From assembly GCF_001592305.1 (NCBI RefSeq), contig NZ_BCWR01000008.1, positions 171,381 through 235,380 on the forward strand: 64,000 nucleotides of DNA, written 5' to 3'. Position 1 is the stretch's first letter, and every line of letters begins with the position of its first letter. Source of the stretch: Hydrogenophaga taeniospiralis CCUG 15921 (GTDB lineage Bacteria; Pseudomonadota; Gammaproteobacteria; Burkholderiales; Burkholderiaceae_C). The notes under the pieces were generated by a model. That model saw only the letters and a program-made list of their open reading frames with translations, searched no databases and was not told the origin of the DNA. The translations under genes were made by a program, and so were the position numbers. Shown here in pieces: positions 33,743-43,257 of this stretch.

Positions 33743-35203
33743 TCATGTGGGTCGTCCCTGGCGGGCATTCGGGTCGCGCGCAGATTTGTTGTTGTCTTCC
33801 TGCAGCGCGCCAGCGAGCTGCTGCAGGCTGCCCGCGAGGCTGGCGGCTTCGTGCATGTCCTGCATCAGGAAGCGCTGCAGCGCGGGGTAGAGCACGATGG
33901 CGCGGTCGGTTTCCGGGTCGCTGCCGGCGGCGTAGGCGCCGAGCTGGATCAGGTCGCGGCTCTTCATGTAGCGCGAGTACAGGCCGCGGAACTTGCGCGC
34001 GAGCTCCAGGTGCTGCGTGGTGGCCACGTTGTGCATCACGCGAGAGGCCGAGGCCTCGACGTCGATGGCCGGGTAGTGGCCCGACTCGGCCAGCGCGCGC
34101 GAGAGCACGATGTGGCCGTCCAGGATGGCGCGGGCCGCGTCGGCGATCGGGTCCTGCTGGTCATCGCCCTCGCTGAGCACGGTGTAGAAGGCGGTGATCG
34201 AGCCCTTGCCGTTCAGGCCGTTGCCGCTGCGCTCCACCAGCTGCGGCAGCTTGGCGAAACACGAAGGCGGGTAGCCCTTGGTGGCCGGCGGCTCGCCGAT
34301 GGCCAGGGCGATCTCGCGCTGCGCCATGGCGTAGCGGGTGAGCGAATCCATGAGCAGCAGCACGTGCAGCCCGTCTTCGCGGAAGCGCTCGGCGATGGCG
34401 GTGGCGTAGGTCGCGCCCTGCATGCGCACCAGCGGCGGCGCGTCGGCCGGCGCGGCCACCACCACCGAGCGCTTGCGCCCTTCCACACCCAGGATGTCTT
34501 CGATGAATTCCTTCACCTCGCGGCCACGTTCGCCGATCAGGCCGACCACGATCACGTCGGCCTTGGTGTAGCGCGCCATCATGCCCAGCAGCACCGACTT
34601 GCCCACGCCGGAGCCGGCGAACAGGCCGATGCGCTGGCCACGGCCCACGGTGAGCAGGGCGTTGATCGCGCGCACGCCGGTGTCCAGCGGGGTGCGCACC
34701 GGGTCGCGGTCCATGGAGTTCAGCGGCTGGCGGTCCAGCGGCTCGATGTCCACATGGCTGATCGGGCCCAGGCGGTCCAGCGGGTTGCCGTGCGAGTCCA
34801 CCACGCGGCCCAGCAGGCCACGGCCCAGCGGCAGACGCAGGGCGCCCCGGTCGTCGGGCGAGGGCGGTTTGTTGATCTGGCCCACACGCGGCACGGGCCG
34901 GTAGGGCGCCAGCGGCGTCACGCTCGCGCCGCTGGACAGGCCGTGCGTGTCGCCCGCTGGCATGAGGTAGGCGCGGTCGCTGGAGAAGCCCACCACCTCG
35001 GCCAGCACCGGCTCTTTCTTGCCGTTGCCGATCAGGCACTGCGAACCCACCGGCACCTTCAGACCCACCGCCTCCAGCACCAGGCCCGCCAGCCGCGTGA
35101 GCGTGCCCCGCACCTCCAGCGGTGTGTGCACGCTGGCGTTGGTGCGCACGTCTTCCATGAAATGCCCCCAGCGGTTTTCCGGACCCAGTGTGCTGTCGGT
35201 CAT
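33743..35203 (-). CDS. fliI: flagellum-specific ATPase FliI
   Basis: A 486-residue ATPase of the type III export apparatus, homologous to F1-beta. Walker A is [16 protein letters not shown], Walker B region [20 protein letters not shown], with [15 protein letters not shown] between. The N-terminal hexamerisation barrel and a C-terminal region for substrate and chaperone binding are of normal size. A palindromic repeat (copy B) separates it from fliH within the operon. Confidence 0.96.
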   Translation of the reverse strand: MTDSTLGPENRWGHFMEDVRTNASVHTPLEVRGTLTRLAGLVLEAVGLKVPVGSQCLIGNGKKEPVLAEVVGFSSDRAYLMPAGDTHGLSSGASVTPLAPYRPVPRVGQINKPPSPDDRGALRLPLGRGLLGRVVDSHGNPLDRLGPISHVDIEPLDRQPLNSMDRDPVRTPLDTGVRAINALLTVGRGQRIGLFAGSGVGKSVLLGMMARYTKADVIVVGLIGERGREVKEFIEDILGVEGRKRSVVVAAPADAPPLVRMQGATYATAIAERFREDGLHVLLLMDSLTRYAMAQREIALAIGEPPATKGYPPSCFAKLPQLVERSGNGLNGKGSITAFYTVLSEGDDQQDPIADAARAILDGHIVLSRALAESGHYPAIDVEASASRVMHNVATTQHLELARKFRGLYSRYMKSRDLIQLGAYAAGSDPETDRAIVLYPALQRFLMQDMHEAASLAGSLQQLAGALQEDNNKSARDPNARQGRPT

Positions 35204-35230
35204 GCGGAAGCCCTCGCGTGCAGTGGCTCA

Positions 35231-35311
35231 ACCCAGAGTCGCCGCCGGGCCGGCTTTGCCGGACGGCCAGCGACGCCCCCTGGGGGGTAGCGCGAAGCGC
35301 TGCGGGGGGGG
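35231..35311 (-). repeat. intergenic palindromic repeat, copy B
   Basis: Same three-module repeat as copy A (GGGCCGGCTTTGCCGG core, GCCCCCTGGGGGG stem, GCGCTGCGGGGGGGG end). It fills most of the 114-bp gap between fliH and fliI, two genes that belong to one operon and are usually nearly contiguous. Confidence 0.8.
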
Positions 35312-35317
35312 ACCCAT

Positions 35318-36028
35318 TCAAACATCGGCATTCTCCGGATTCCAAGGCGTGTCCAGACCCAGGTTGCCCACGGCGCGCATCCAGCGTTTTTCGATCGTGG
35401 CGTCCACCGAGGTGCTGGGCGATTCGACCAGGCAGCCACCGGGGCTGATGCTGGCGTCGGCGACGAACTCCGGCCGTGGGCCGGACAGGGCTTCCTGCAG
35501 CGCGCCCTTCATGAGCGCGAGGTCGCCCGGGTTCATGCGCACGGTGGCAGGCAGGCCGTCGTCCACCAGCTGGGACAGCGCCTCGTGAATCACCGGGCGC
35601 AGGTGCTGGGTGTTGACCTGCAGCTCCTGGCGCACCACCTGGCGCGCCAGATCGCAGGCCAGCTCCAGGATGTGGCGCGAGATCTGTTCCTCGCTGCGCG
35701 TGAGCTGTTCTTTCGTGGTGTGCAGCAGCTGGGCCATGCGCACGGCCGTCTCTTCGGCCGTCTTGCGCACCGTGGCTTCCAGCGCGTCGCGCACCTCCTG
35801 GCTGCCCGCGTCGTGGCCGTGGGCGAAGCCCTCGGCGTAGGCCTGCTCGCGCACCTCGTTCAGCGCCTGCTGGACCGGGCCGTCGATATGGTGGCCGTCG
35901 GCCTCGATCTGAGGCGCGGCCGCCTCGTCGCTGCCGTCCATGGAAGAGAACTTCCAGGCCGAGACCTCGTCGATCTCCTCGCGCGGGATGAAGCGCGAGC
36001 TCGGGGTGGACCTAGACGAAGCTGTCAT
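35318..36028 (-). CDS. fliH: flagellar assembly protein FliH
   Basis: A 236-residue FliI regulator. The N-terminus is flexible; a helical middle with AYAEGFAHGHDAGSQEVRDA shows the Ala/Gly-spaced FliH helix; the C-terminal part (LELACDLARQVVRQELQV onward) resembles the stator-like E subunit of V-ATPases. It inhibits FliI and anchors it to FliN. It overlaps the fliG 3' end by 17 bp. Confidence 0.93.
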   Translation of the reverse strand: MTASSRSTPSSRFIPREEIDEVSAWKFSSMDGSDEAAAPQIEADGHHIDGPVQQALNEVREQAYAEGFAHGHDAGSQEVRDALEATVRKTAEETAVRMAQLLHTTKEQLTRSEEQISRHILELACDLARQVVRQELQVNTQHLRPVIHEALSQLVDDGLPATVRMNPGDLALMKGALQEALSGPRPEFVADASISPGGCLVESPSTSVDATIEKRWMRAVGNLGLDTPWNPENADV

Positions 36029-37007
36029 CGCCGCCTCCGCCGATCACGATCAGGCCTTCGTCCGACAGGCGCCGCACGACCTTGAGGATTTCCTTCTGCT
36101 GGTTCTCCACCTCGGAGAGCCGCACCGGGCCGCGCGATTCAAGGTCTTCGCGCAGACCCTCGGCCGCGCGCGCGGACATGTTGGCCAGGATGTGCTCGCG
36201 CAGCTCGGTGGACGAACCCTTGAGCGCGATCACCAGCGAATCGGTGGACACTTCCTTGAGTGCCATCTGGATCGACTTGTTGTCCACCTTGAGCAGGTCC
36301 TCGAAGGTGAACATCTTGTCCATGATCTTCTGGGCCAGCTCGGCGTCGAGCGCGCGGATCGACTCGATCACCGCCGTCTCGATCTGGGTGCCCATCATGT
36401 TGATGATGTCGGCGGCGGTCTGGACCCCGCCGAGCGAGGTCTTGCGGATCTTGTCGCCACCGGCGAGCACCTTGTAGAGCACCTCGTTGAGGTCGTTGAG
36501 CGCGGTGGGCTGGATGCCCTCGAGCGTGGCGATGCGCAGCATCACCTCGTTGCGCTGGCGGTCCGGCAGCTGCTTGAGCACGCCCGCGGTGAGATCGCTC
36601 TCCAGGTGCACCAGGATCGCCGCCATGATCTGCGGGTGTTCGTTGCGCAGCAGCTCGGCGATGGACACCGGGTCCATCCACTTCAGGCTCTCGATGCCCG
36701 AGACGTCGCTGCCCTGCATGATGCGGTCGATCAGCAGCGAGGCCTTGTCGTCGCCCAGGGCGCGCTTGAGCACGGCCTTGACGTAGTTGTTGGTGTCCGA
36801 CACCAGCAGGCTGTGCGAGGCGGCCTCGTCGGTGAACTTGCCGATCACCTGGTCCACGCGCTCACGCGTGACCGAGCGCATGTTGGCGATGGTCTCGCCC
36901 AGCTTCTGCACTTCCTTGGGGCTGAGGTGCTTGAACACCTCGGCCGCCTCTTCCTCGCCCAGTGACATGAGAAAGATCGCGGCGTCCTGGGTTCCCTGGT
37001 CTTCCAT
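36012..37007 (-). CDS. fliG: flagellar motor switch protein FliG
   Basis: A 331-residue FliG: N-terminal FliF-binding domain (AAIFLMSLGEEEAAEVFKHL), armadillo middle domain with EHPQIMAAILVHLES, and the C-terminal torque helix region with charged residues facing MotA (LDAELAQKIMDKMFTFEDLL and MALKEVSTDSLVIALKG). Length is standard. It lies between fliF and fliH. Confidence 0.96.
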   Translation of the reverse strand: MEDQGTQDAAIFLMSLGEEEAAEVFKHLSPKEVQKLGETIANMRSVTRERVDQVIGKFTDEAASHSLLVSDTNNYVKAVLKRALGDDKASLLIDRIMQGSDVSGIESLKWMDPVSIAELLRNEHPQIMAAILVHLESDLTAGVLKQLPDRQRNEVMLRIATLEGIQPTALNDLNEVLYKVLAGGDKIRKTSLGGVQTAADIINMMGTQIETAVIESIRALDAELAQKIMDKMFTFEDLLKVDNKSIQMALKEVSTDSLVIALKGSSTELREHILANMSARAAEGLREDLESRGPVRLSEVENQQKEILKVVRRLSDEGLIVIGGGGDDSFV

Positions 37008-37049
37008 ATCGGTCTCTCGGTGGTGTGCTCAACGGTGAACCCTGCGGGT

Positions 37050-38729
37050 TCAAGCCGGGGACTCGCCGTTGACCCAGGTCTTGACGATGTTGGCCACGGC
37101 GATCGGGTTTTCCATGGCCAGCCGTTTGGCGTCGGACAGGCGGGCCGCCTCGGAGGTCGGCGTGACGAGGGCCAGCGGCAGGCCGGGGCGCTCGGGCGCT
37201 TCGTTGAGCATCGCGTTGAGCTGGGGTACGGAGGCGCCGGCCGGGAGGGCACTGGCGGGCGCCCGCATGAGCTTGATGCCCGGGCGCACCAGGCCCATGA
37301 GCACCAGCAGGCCCATGCCCACCATGCCCACCGGCCAGGCCATGGAGCGCGCGAGGTCCTGGTTGGCGGGCTGCTGCCACCAGGCGACGGGCACTTCCTC
37401 GACCGGCTTGGCCACGTTGAAGACCGCGTTGACCACGTTGACCGAGTCGCCGCGGTCCTTGTTGAAGCCGATGGTCTCGCGCACCAGCGCGGTCATCTGT
37501 TCGAGCTGCTCGGGCGGGATCGGGGACGAGACTTCCTTGCCGCTCTTGTCGGTGGCGCTGCGGTGGTTGATCACCACGGCCGCGCTCAGGCGGCGCACCG
37601 TGCCGCTGGCTTCGCGCACCACCTTCACGGTCTTGTCCACCTCGTAGTTGATCACCGACTCGCGCCGCGAAGAGCCAGGCTTGTCGCCGCCGTTGCCGGC
37701 CACGCCCAGCGCGGCGGCGGGGCCGTTGATGGGGGCGCTGCCGGTGGCGGGCGGCTGGTTGCTCACCGCGCCGGGCACGCCCGCGGGCTGGGCCGTGGCG
37801 GGGCTGCCGTCTTCCACCAGCTGCTGGCTGCGCACCGCGCCGGGCTCACCGCCCTGGTTGGGTTTGTGCAGCTCGCTGGTGGACTCCACCAGGGAGAAGT
37901 CCACGTCGGCGTTGACCTGGGCCTTGACGTTGCCCTGGCCCACCAGCGGCTCGATCATGTCCAGGATGCGGCGCGTGTACATCTGCTCGATCTGCTGGGT
38001 GTACTGCAGCTTCTGGGTGTCGGCACCCTGGGCCACGCCGTCGCTGGAGGCCGAGAGCAGGGAGCCCGCGTCGTCCACCACGCTCACGGCCTTGGGGTTC
38101 ATCTCGGGCACGCTGGAGGCCACCAGGTGCACGATGCCGGCGATCTGCGCCTTGTCCAGCGTGCGGCCCGGGTGCAGGGTGAGCAGCACCGAGGCGCTGG
38201 GTTTCTGCTGTTCGCGGAAGAAGCCGTTCTGGTTGGGCAGCGCGAGGTGGATGCGCGCGGCCTGCACGGAAGAGAGCGACTGGATCGAGCGCGTGAGCTC
38301 GCCTTCGAGACCCCGCTGGAAGGTCAGGCGCTCCTGGAACTGCGTCATGCCGAAGCGGTTGGCCTCCATCAGCTCGAAGCCGTTGACCGTGCCCTTGGGC
38401 AGGCCCTGCGAGGCCAGGCGCAGGCGCGTGTCGTGCACCTTGTCGGCCGGCACCATGATGGCGCCGCCGCCCTCGCTGTGCTTGTAGGGCACGTTCATCT
38501 GCGTGAGCTGCGCGACGATGGCGCCGCCGTCCTTGTCGCTCAGGTTGGTGTAGAGCACGCGCCACTCGGGCTGCTGGCCCATGAAGAACAGGGCCAGCGC
38601 GATCGCCAGCAGGGCCAGCGCCCCCAGGCCCAGGCGGATCTTCTGGGTCTGGTCCATGCGCGCCAGGCCCGCGCCGAAAGCGCTGCGGCTTGCGGGTTGA
38701 AGGTCCAGTTCTGCGACGGTGTTGCTCAT
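37050..38729 (-). CDS. fliF: flagellar MS-ring protein FliF
   Basis: A 559-residue MS-ring protein with two membrane helices (about 30-50, LGLGALALLAIALALFFMG; and near 460, SMAWPVGMVGMGLLVLMGL) enclosing a large periplasmic region with ring-building motifs (LASQGLPKGTVNGFELME, RIHLALPNQNGFFREQQKPS). The C-terminal tail binds FliG. ATG 38729 gives MSNTVAELD, the usual length; a longer upstream reading is not supported. It is divergent from fliE. Confidence 0.95.
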   Translation of the reverse strand: MSNTVAELDLQPASRSAFGAGLARMDQTQKIRLGLGALALLAIALALFFMGQQPEWRVLYTNLSDKDGGAIVAQLTQMNVPYKHSEGGGAIMVPADKVHDTRLRLASQGLPKGTVNGFELMEANRFGMTQFQERLTFQRGLEGELTRSIQSLSSVQAARIHLALPNQNGFFREQQKPSASVLLTLHPGRTLDKAQIAGIVHLVASSVPEMNPKAVSVVDDAGSLLSASSDGVAQGADTQKLQYTQQIEQMYTRRILDMIEPLVGQGNVKAQVNADVDFSLVESTSELHKPNQGGEPGAVRSQQLVEDGSPATAQPAGVPGAVSNQPPATGSAPINGPAAALGVAGNGGDKPGSSRRESVINYEVDKTVKVVREASGTVRRLSAAVVINHRSATDKSGKEVSSPIPPEQLEQMTALVRETIGFNKDRGDSVNVVNAVFNVAKPVEEVPVAWWQQPANQDLARSMAWPVGMVGMGLLVLMGLVRPGIKLMRAPASALPAGASVPQLNAMLNEAPERPGLPLALVTPTSEAARLSDAKRLAMENPIAVANIVKTWVNGESPA

Positions 38730-38909
38730 GGTCGGCTTCGGAGGTTCGGGTTTGCTGGGGGAAATCACCCCCGTTGCGACCGATTATTCGACCCCGCCGC
38801 CCGCGGCATAGCTGTGAAAAGGCCCCGGTTTGTGCCCCTATTCCCGCCGCGCGCCGGCCGCGGGCTCACTAGCATCAAAGCGTCACGTTTTATGTGGAAG
38901 GAATCCGCC

Positions 38910-39224
38910 ATGGACCTGCGAATCAACCCCATGCCCAGCCAGGCACTCACCGGCGTGGGGCAGACCGGCATGAAGCGGCCCGCCGCCACCGGCGGCGTGG
39001 GCGGCGGCTTTGCCGAGAACTTCAAGACCGCGCTGAAAGACGTGAGCGCGGCACAGAACGAAGCCTCCCGTCTGCAGACCGAAGTCCAGCTCGGCAACCC
39101 CAAGGTCAGCCTGGAAGAAACCATGCTGGCCATGCAGAAAGCCCAGATCGGCTTCCAGGCCACGCTGCATGTGCGCAACCGGATGGTGCAGGCTTATACC
39201 GACATCATGAACATGAGTGTCTAG
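38910..39224 (+). CDS. fliE: flagellar hook-basal body protein FliE
   Basis: A 104-residue rod-adaptor protein joining MS ring and rod. The C-terminus has the FliE pattern LGNPKVSLEETMLAMQKAQI and GFQATLHVRNRMVQAYTDIM. GGAAGGAA before the ATG at 38910 supports this start over an in-frame ATG six codons upstream. It is divergent from fliFGHIJK and followed by repeat copy C. Confidence 0.95.
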   Translation: MDLRINPMPSQALTGVGQTGMKRPAATGGVGGGFAENFKTALKDVSAAQNEASRLQTEVQLGNPKVSLEETMLAMQKAQIGFQATLHVRNRMVQAYTDIMNMSV

Positions 39225-39229
39225 AGATA

Positions 39230-39314
39230 CCCCCCCGCGCCGCCTGCGGCGTCACCCCCCAGGGGGCGGCACTGGCGGCCCGGCAAAGCCGGTTCCGCGG
39301 TGCCCTGGGTTGGG
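39230..39314 (+). repeat. intergenic palindromic repeat, copy C
   Basis: A clean copy in the opposite orientation to A and B: CCCCCCCGCGCCGCCTGCGG start, CACCCCCCAGGGGG stem, and GCCCGGCAAAGCCGG core followed by TTCCGCGGTGCCCTGGGTTGG. It lies between the convergent fliE and fliT genes and could terminate both. Confidence 0.85.
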
Positions 39315-39337
39315 GCCCGCTCTCCGGCTCGGTGCCT

Positions 39338-39631
39338 TCAGTGCACCGGTTTTGCGTCCATTAATTGTTCTAGGTCGCTCAGCCACGGTTCGGCCAACAC
39401 TCTGATCTGGGCGTCGGCTCTGAGGATGCGCTGCATGATGCGGCTCTTTTCCTTGCGTTCTTCCGGGGCCAGTTCGGTGTGGCGCGACTTGTGGCGCAGC
39501 TGGGCGATGAGTACCGCACAGGTGCTCTCCAGGTGCACCACCGCGTCCCAGTCTTCGGCCTTCGCCGCTTCCAGCATCCGCGCGCTGGCGTTTTCGATGG
39601 CGGTGTAGTAGTCCAGCAAGCTGTGCTCCAT
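39338..39631 (-). CDS. fliT: flagellar chaperone FliT
   Basis: A 97-residue helical protein (DYYTAIENASARMLEAAKAE, IMQRILRADAQIRVLAEPWL) placed after fliD-fliS in the usual order. FliT is the export chaperone of the cap protein FliD and in enterobacteria also inhibits FlhDC. The family is weakly conserved, so the call leans on size, helicity and synteny. It starts 2 bp after the fliS stop. Confidence 0.82.
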   Translation of the reverse strand: MEHSLLDYYTAIENASARMLEAAKAEDWDAVVHLESTCAVLIAQLRHKSRHTELAPEERKEKSRIMQRILRADAQIRVLAEPWLSDLEQLMDAKPVH

Positions 39632-39633
39632 GA

Positions 39634-40068
39634 TCAGACTCCACGGCCCGCGACGGGCGGAAGGTAGGCGGGCCCCGGGCCCTTGATTTGTTTCCACGAC
39701 TGCGCCAGCGGCTCGATGAGCAGGGTCACCTCTTCGAGCGCCTTGGGGTCGTTGCGCAGATTGGCCTGGGTCAGGCGCAGCACGCTGTAGCTGTAGAGCT
39801 GGTGCAGGTTGGCGGCGAGGTCGCCTCCTTGCTGCAGGTTCAGGCCCGCCTTGAGTCCTTCTTCGATGATGCGCACCGCCTTGCCCAGCGCGGCGCCCTT
39901 GGCCCCTGCGTCATCGCGCGACATGGCGCCGCGCGCTGCGGCGATGGACTGGAGCAGCGCATCGAACAGCAGGCCGACCAGCTGGTGCGGGTCCGCGCCC
40001 TGCACGCTGGTTTCGGCGGCAACGCGTTTGTAGGCGGCGGCGGCGCGAGAGTTGACAGAGGTGAACAT
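39634..40068 (-). CDS. fliS: flagellin export chaperone FliS
   Basis: A 144-residue four-helix chaperone that binds the flagellin C-terminus. Signatures include the N-terminal YKRVAAETSVQGADPHQLVG, LLFDALLQSIAAARGAM, and NLHQLYSYSVLRLTQANLRN. It lies 192 bp after fliD and 2 bp before fliT. Confidence 0.94.
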   Translation of the reverse strand: MFTSVNSRAAAAYKRVAAETSVQGADPHQLVGLLFDALLQSIAAARGAMSRDDAGAKGAALGKAVRIIEEGLKAGLNLQQGGDLAANLHQLYSYSVLRLTQANLRNDPKALEEVTLLIEPLAQSWKQIKGPGPAYLPPVAGRGV

Positions 40069-40260
40069 GGTGTCATTTCCTTGTGTCTGATGCCTTTTAG
40101 TATCGGCACCGCCGGCAGGGACTGTAGTTTCCGTAGCGGGCTTTTGGGGCGGAAATGTCATGGTGTTTCAACGCTGCGCGTCGCTCCCAGGCGCTTCAAA
40201 CACAAAGGCCCGACGCATCGCCTGGGGCGCGCTCGGGCCGGCAGGGGTGGGTCGGTTTCG

Positions 40261-41676
40261 TCAACTCTTGTTCCACAGCGTGATCTGTTGCGAGACGAAG
40301 GCACTCAGGCCATTGAGCTTGCCCACCGCCGTGTCCATCGCGGTGTACTGCGCCAGGTAGCGCGCTTCGGCGCGCTGCGCGCGCTCGTTGACCTTGTCCT
40401 GCTCCAGGCCGTTGCGCTTGATCGAGGCCTGCAGGGCCGTGGTCTTGTTGGCCACCAGGCCATCGGCGTCGACCAGACCCTTGGCGAAGGCCTGGATCTT
40501 GCGGCCGAACCCCTCGGTGGTGGTCACGCCGGTTTCGATGGTGAACAGCGACTTGAGTCCGTCCATGTCGGCAATCGCGGCGTTGAACTTTTCGCTGTTG
40601 ATGCTCAGCTTGCCCCCGGTCTGCAGCTCGATGCCGACGTCCGCCAGGCGGGTGTAGGGGCTGCTGGAGGTGACCGAACGCATCATGCTGCGCAACGCGT
40701 TGTGCAGGCCGGTGGCGGTGGAGTCGCCTTGCAGGGCGCCCGCCGTCTTGGTGGCTTCGTCGTAGCGGGTGGCGTTGGCCAGGGTGGCGTTGATGGTGTT
40801 GTAGGCGTCCACGAAGGCCTGCACATTGGCGCGCACGGCATCGGTGTCGGAGATCACCTCGATCTCCACCGGCGCGGTGGTGACCTGGCTGAGCTGCAGC
40901 GTCATCCCGGGCAGGGTGTCGCTCAGCCGGTTGCTCGCCGAGCTGATGGACACGCCGTTGATGGTGGCCAGGGCGTTCTGCGCGCTCTGCGACGACGCCA
41001 TGCCGTTGGCATTGCCCACGGCAAAAGCCAGACGCGAGAGGCCGCTGGCGTCGGTGTTGTTGCCGTCGTCGTCGGCCACCGTGATGCGAAAGCCGTTTTC
41101 CAGGCCGGTCTCTTTCGAGCGCACCAGCAGGCGTTCGCCGCTGGCGTCCTTGAGCACGGTGGCGCTCACGCCCGCATCGGCGTCGTTGATCTTGGCCGCG
41201 ATCTCGGTCAGCGTGTCTTCCCCAGCGTTGATTGTCACCGCCACCGGTGTGCCTGCGCCGGCGGTGAAGCTGCTGCCGCTCCAGCTGCCGAGCTCGATGG
41301 TCATGCTGCCCGTGCCCATGGCGGTGTCGGTGGCCACGGCGCTCGACGCGGTGGACTGCGCCTTGGCCAGTTGCTGCACGGTCATGGTGAGCGAGGTGGC
41401 GGGCGCTCCGGCGGTGACGGTCACGCCGATGGCGCTGGGGTTGGACGAGGTGGCGCTGACGGCGTTCCAGCCGCTGGCGCCGGCCAGCTTGCCCGCGGCG
41501 TCGCCCAGGGCCGTGATCTGCGACTTGATGGTGCCGTAGGTGGAGAGCCTCGTCTGGAACGAGGAGGCCTGTGTCTGCAACTGCTTGAGCGGTGCTTTTT
41601 CCAGCGCCACCAGTTGCGTGACGATGCTCTGCACGTCGAGCCCGCTGCCGATGCCGGGCGAAGAGATGGTGGCCAT
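40261..41676 (-). CDS. fliD: flagellar filament cap protein FliD
   Basis: A 471-residue hook-associated protein 2. The N-terminus MATISSPGIGSGLDVQSIVT is diagnostic, with helical ends (LVALEKAPLKQLQTQASSFQ; C-terminal LAQYTAMDTAVGKLNGLSAF) that form the D0/D1 coiled coil; the middle forms the cap domains. It folds flagellin at the filament tip. It follows fliC on the same strand, separated by a hairpin. Confidence 0.95.
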   Translation of the reverse strand: MATISSPGIGSGLDVQSIVTQLVALEKAPLKQLQTQASSFQTRLSTYGTIKSQITALGDAAGKLAGASGWNAVSATSSNPSAIGVTVTAGAPATSLTMTVQQLAKAQSTASSAVATDTAMGTGSMTIELGSWSGSSFTAGAGTPVAVTINAGEDTLTEIAAKINDADAGVSATVLKDASGERLLVRSKETGLENGFRITVADDDGNNTDASGLSRLAFAVGNANGMASSQSAQNALATINGVSISSASNRLSDTLPGMTLQLSQVTTAPVEIEVISDTDAVRANVQAFVDAYNTINATLANATRYDEATKTAGALQGDSTATGLHNALRSMMRSVTSSSPYTRLADVGIELQTGGKLSINSEKFNAAIADMDGLKSLFTIETGVTTTEGFGRKIQAFAKGLVDADGLVANKTTALQASIKRNGLEQDKVNERAQRAEARYLAQYTAMDTAVGKLNGLSAFVSQQITLWNKS

Positions 41677-41780
41677 GGTGTGCCTTCCTCAGGATGGACG
41701 CACCGCACGCGAAGGCATGCGGTCTGTGCATCCCACGAATGGGAGCGCGGCGGGGCAGGGGACTGCCGCCGCCGCTGGCT

Positions 41781-41802
41781 CGCACCACCCTCGGGTGGTG
41801 CG
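41781..41802 (-). terminator. hairpin after fliC
   Basis: A perfect 10-bp inverted repeat, CGCACCACCC / GGGTGGTGCG, with a 2-nt centre, begins 17 bp beyond the fliC stop. There is no T-run, so it may slow polymerase or protect the abundant fliC mRNA from 3' decay rather than terminate strictly. Confidence 0.6.
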
Positions 41803-41818
41803 CAGCGTTCGGTGCCGA

Positions 41819-42643
41819 TCAGCGCAGCAGAGACAGCACGCCCTGGGGCAGCTGGTTCGCCTGGGCCACCATGGCGGTACCGGCCTGTTGCAGGATCTGG
41901 CCGCGCGACAGGTTGGAGGTCTCCGTGGCGAAGTCGGCGTCCATGATGCGGCCCCGCGAAGCAGCCTGGTTCTCGGCCGCGACCTGCAGGTTGGAGATCA
42001 CGGCGTCGAAACGGTTCTGCACGGCACCGTAGGTGGCACGGGCGGTGGTGATCTCGTCGATGGCATCGTCGAGGTCGTCCATGGCGGCCAGGGCGTTGGT
42101 GTCGGAGGTGATGTCACCCGCCGTCACGGCGGCCACACCCGTGCCCGTGGTCAGCACGGTGGTTGCAACGTCGATCTGATCGGTGGTCACGTTGTTCGCA
42201 CCCACCTGGAAGGTCAGGGTGGCGGCCGTGTTCAGCAGATCCACGCCGTTGAACTTGGTGCCCGTGAGCACGCGGGTGACTTCGTCGTTGAGCTGCTGGT
42301 ATTCGGCGTTGAGGTTGGTGCGGTCCGACGTCGAGTTCGAGGCGTTGGCCGACTGCACGGCCAGTTCACGCATGCGCTGCAGCGAGTCACCGACCTTGCC
42401 CAGCGCGCCTTCAGCGGTCTGCGCCAGGGAGATGCCGTCGTTGGCGTTGCGGATGGCGACGTTCATGCCCTTGACCTGCGCGTTCATGCGCTCCGCAATG
42501 GCGAGGCCGGCGGCGTCGTCCTTGGCGCTGTTCACACGCAGACCCGAGGACAGGCGCTGCATGGAGGTGGCGAGGGAGCCCGCGGACGCATTCAGGTTGC
42601 GCTGGGCATTCAGAGACATCACGTTGGTGTTGATCGAGCTCAT
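41819..42643 (-). CDS. fliC: flagellin
   Basis: A 274-residue flagellin, the filament subunit and the only flagellin gene in the window. The N-terminal D0/D1 (SSINTNVMSLNAQRNLNASA, AERMNAQVKGMNVAIRNAND) and C-terminal D1/D0 (SRGRIMDADFATETSNLSRG, LQQAGTAMVAQANQLPQGVL) are complete. The central variable part is only about 60-70 residues, Thr/Ala/Asp-rich, so bulky D2/D3 domains are missing. AGGAG precedes the ATG. Expression is probably from the sigma-28-like site at 42828-42853. Confidence 0.97.
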   Translation of the reverse strand: MSSINTNVMSLNAQRNLNASAGSLATSMQRLSSGLRVNSAKDDAAGLAIAERMNAQVKGMNVAIRNANDGISLAQTAEGALGKVGDSLQRMRELAVQSANASNSTSDRTNLNAEYQQLNDEVTRVLTGTKFNGVDLLNTAATLTFQVGANNVTTDQIDVATTVLTTGTGVAAVTAGDITSDTNALAAMDDLDDAIDEITTARATYGAVQNRFDAVISNLQVAAENQAASRGRIMDADFATETSNLSRGQILQQAGTAMVAQANQLPQGVLSLLR

Positions 42644-43257
42644 GTTTAACTCCTAAAAAAATGACAAAGTAGTCCGGCATCACTGCCAGTCCCAACGACA
42701 GCCATGTGGCTGGCCGCCATGACCGGAGCTTCCGTCGTGCCAAGCCGGTCAGGCCCTGTGGCCTCCGACCGTCTCGCCGCTTCTGCTTGCCGGACGACGA
42801 ACCTTTTTAGAAGTCCGTTGAGTTCAATTTCGGTGGTCCGGGCCTATTCTTTAGCGCCCTGTTGCAAAGATTTCCTTGGATAAGCGTGGGATGGGTGTGC
42901 CATTTCTCGCGTTATCGCCGTTGCGTGGTGTGCGCAGCGCCTTCGGTGGGGGTACCGTTGGCCTGACATCGGCGCGCCGTCACATCTCTTGATGAGCGCG
43001 GGTGGGCAAGGCACCAGAACCACCACCACGCCCCGGCCCATGCCGGCCGCACCCGCCACCGGGGTCCGTCACCACACCCCGCCGCGTGTACCAACGATGT
43101 AAGAAAAAACCTGACACGCCACGGCGCTGTGCCTGACAGCTCAAACAGCCATTCGCCGATTCAAGAAATTTTTACGGTCGACACAATTAAACACATCGGG
43201 AAAGCAGATGTAAGCAAGTCGCTCACCAAGCCGACCCGGGACCTCAAGGAGAATTTC
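42644..43257. promoter_or_regulatory. fliC-flhD divergent intergenic region (614 bp)
   Basis: The largest gene-free stretch in the flagellar block. It holds the fliC leader with its sigma-28-like promoter and, rightward, the flhDC control region, which is moderately AT-rich around 43130-43210 (TTTTTACGGTCGACACAATT). No riboswitch, small RNA or protein gene could be recognised. Long flhDC leaders are typical targets of global regulators and CsrA. Confidence 0.55.
42828..42853 (-). promoter_or_regulatory. putative sigma-28 (FliA) promoter of fliC
   Basis: Minus strand: TAAAG (42849-42853), a 14-nt spacer, ACCGAAA (42828-42834). Flagellin genes are classically FliA-dependent and fliA is present at 53.6 kb. 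The site would give a leader of about 175 nt. Confidence 0.5.

Noticed and set aside
31388..35290. 1300-codon plus-strand open frame across fliL to fliI
   Set aside because: It crosses four well-identified minus-strand flagellar genes. Its Arg/Gly/Ala-rich composition is that of an antisense shadow of GC-rich DNA.
38762..38787. GGAAA-N14-ACCGATT before fliE as a fifth sigma-28 site
   Set aside because: The -35 does not match and fliE is normally a class II (FlhDC) gene; the match is too weak to list.
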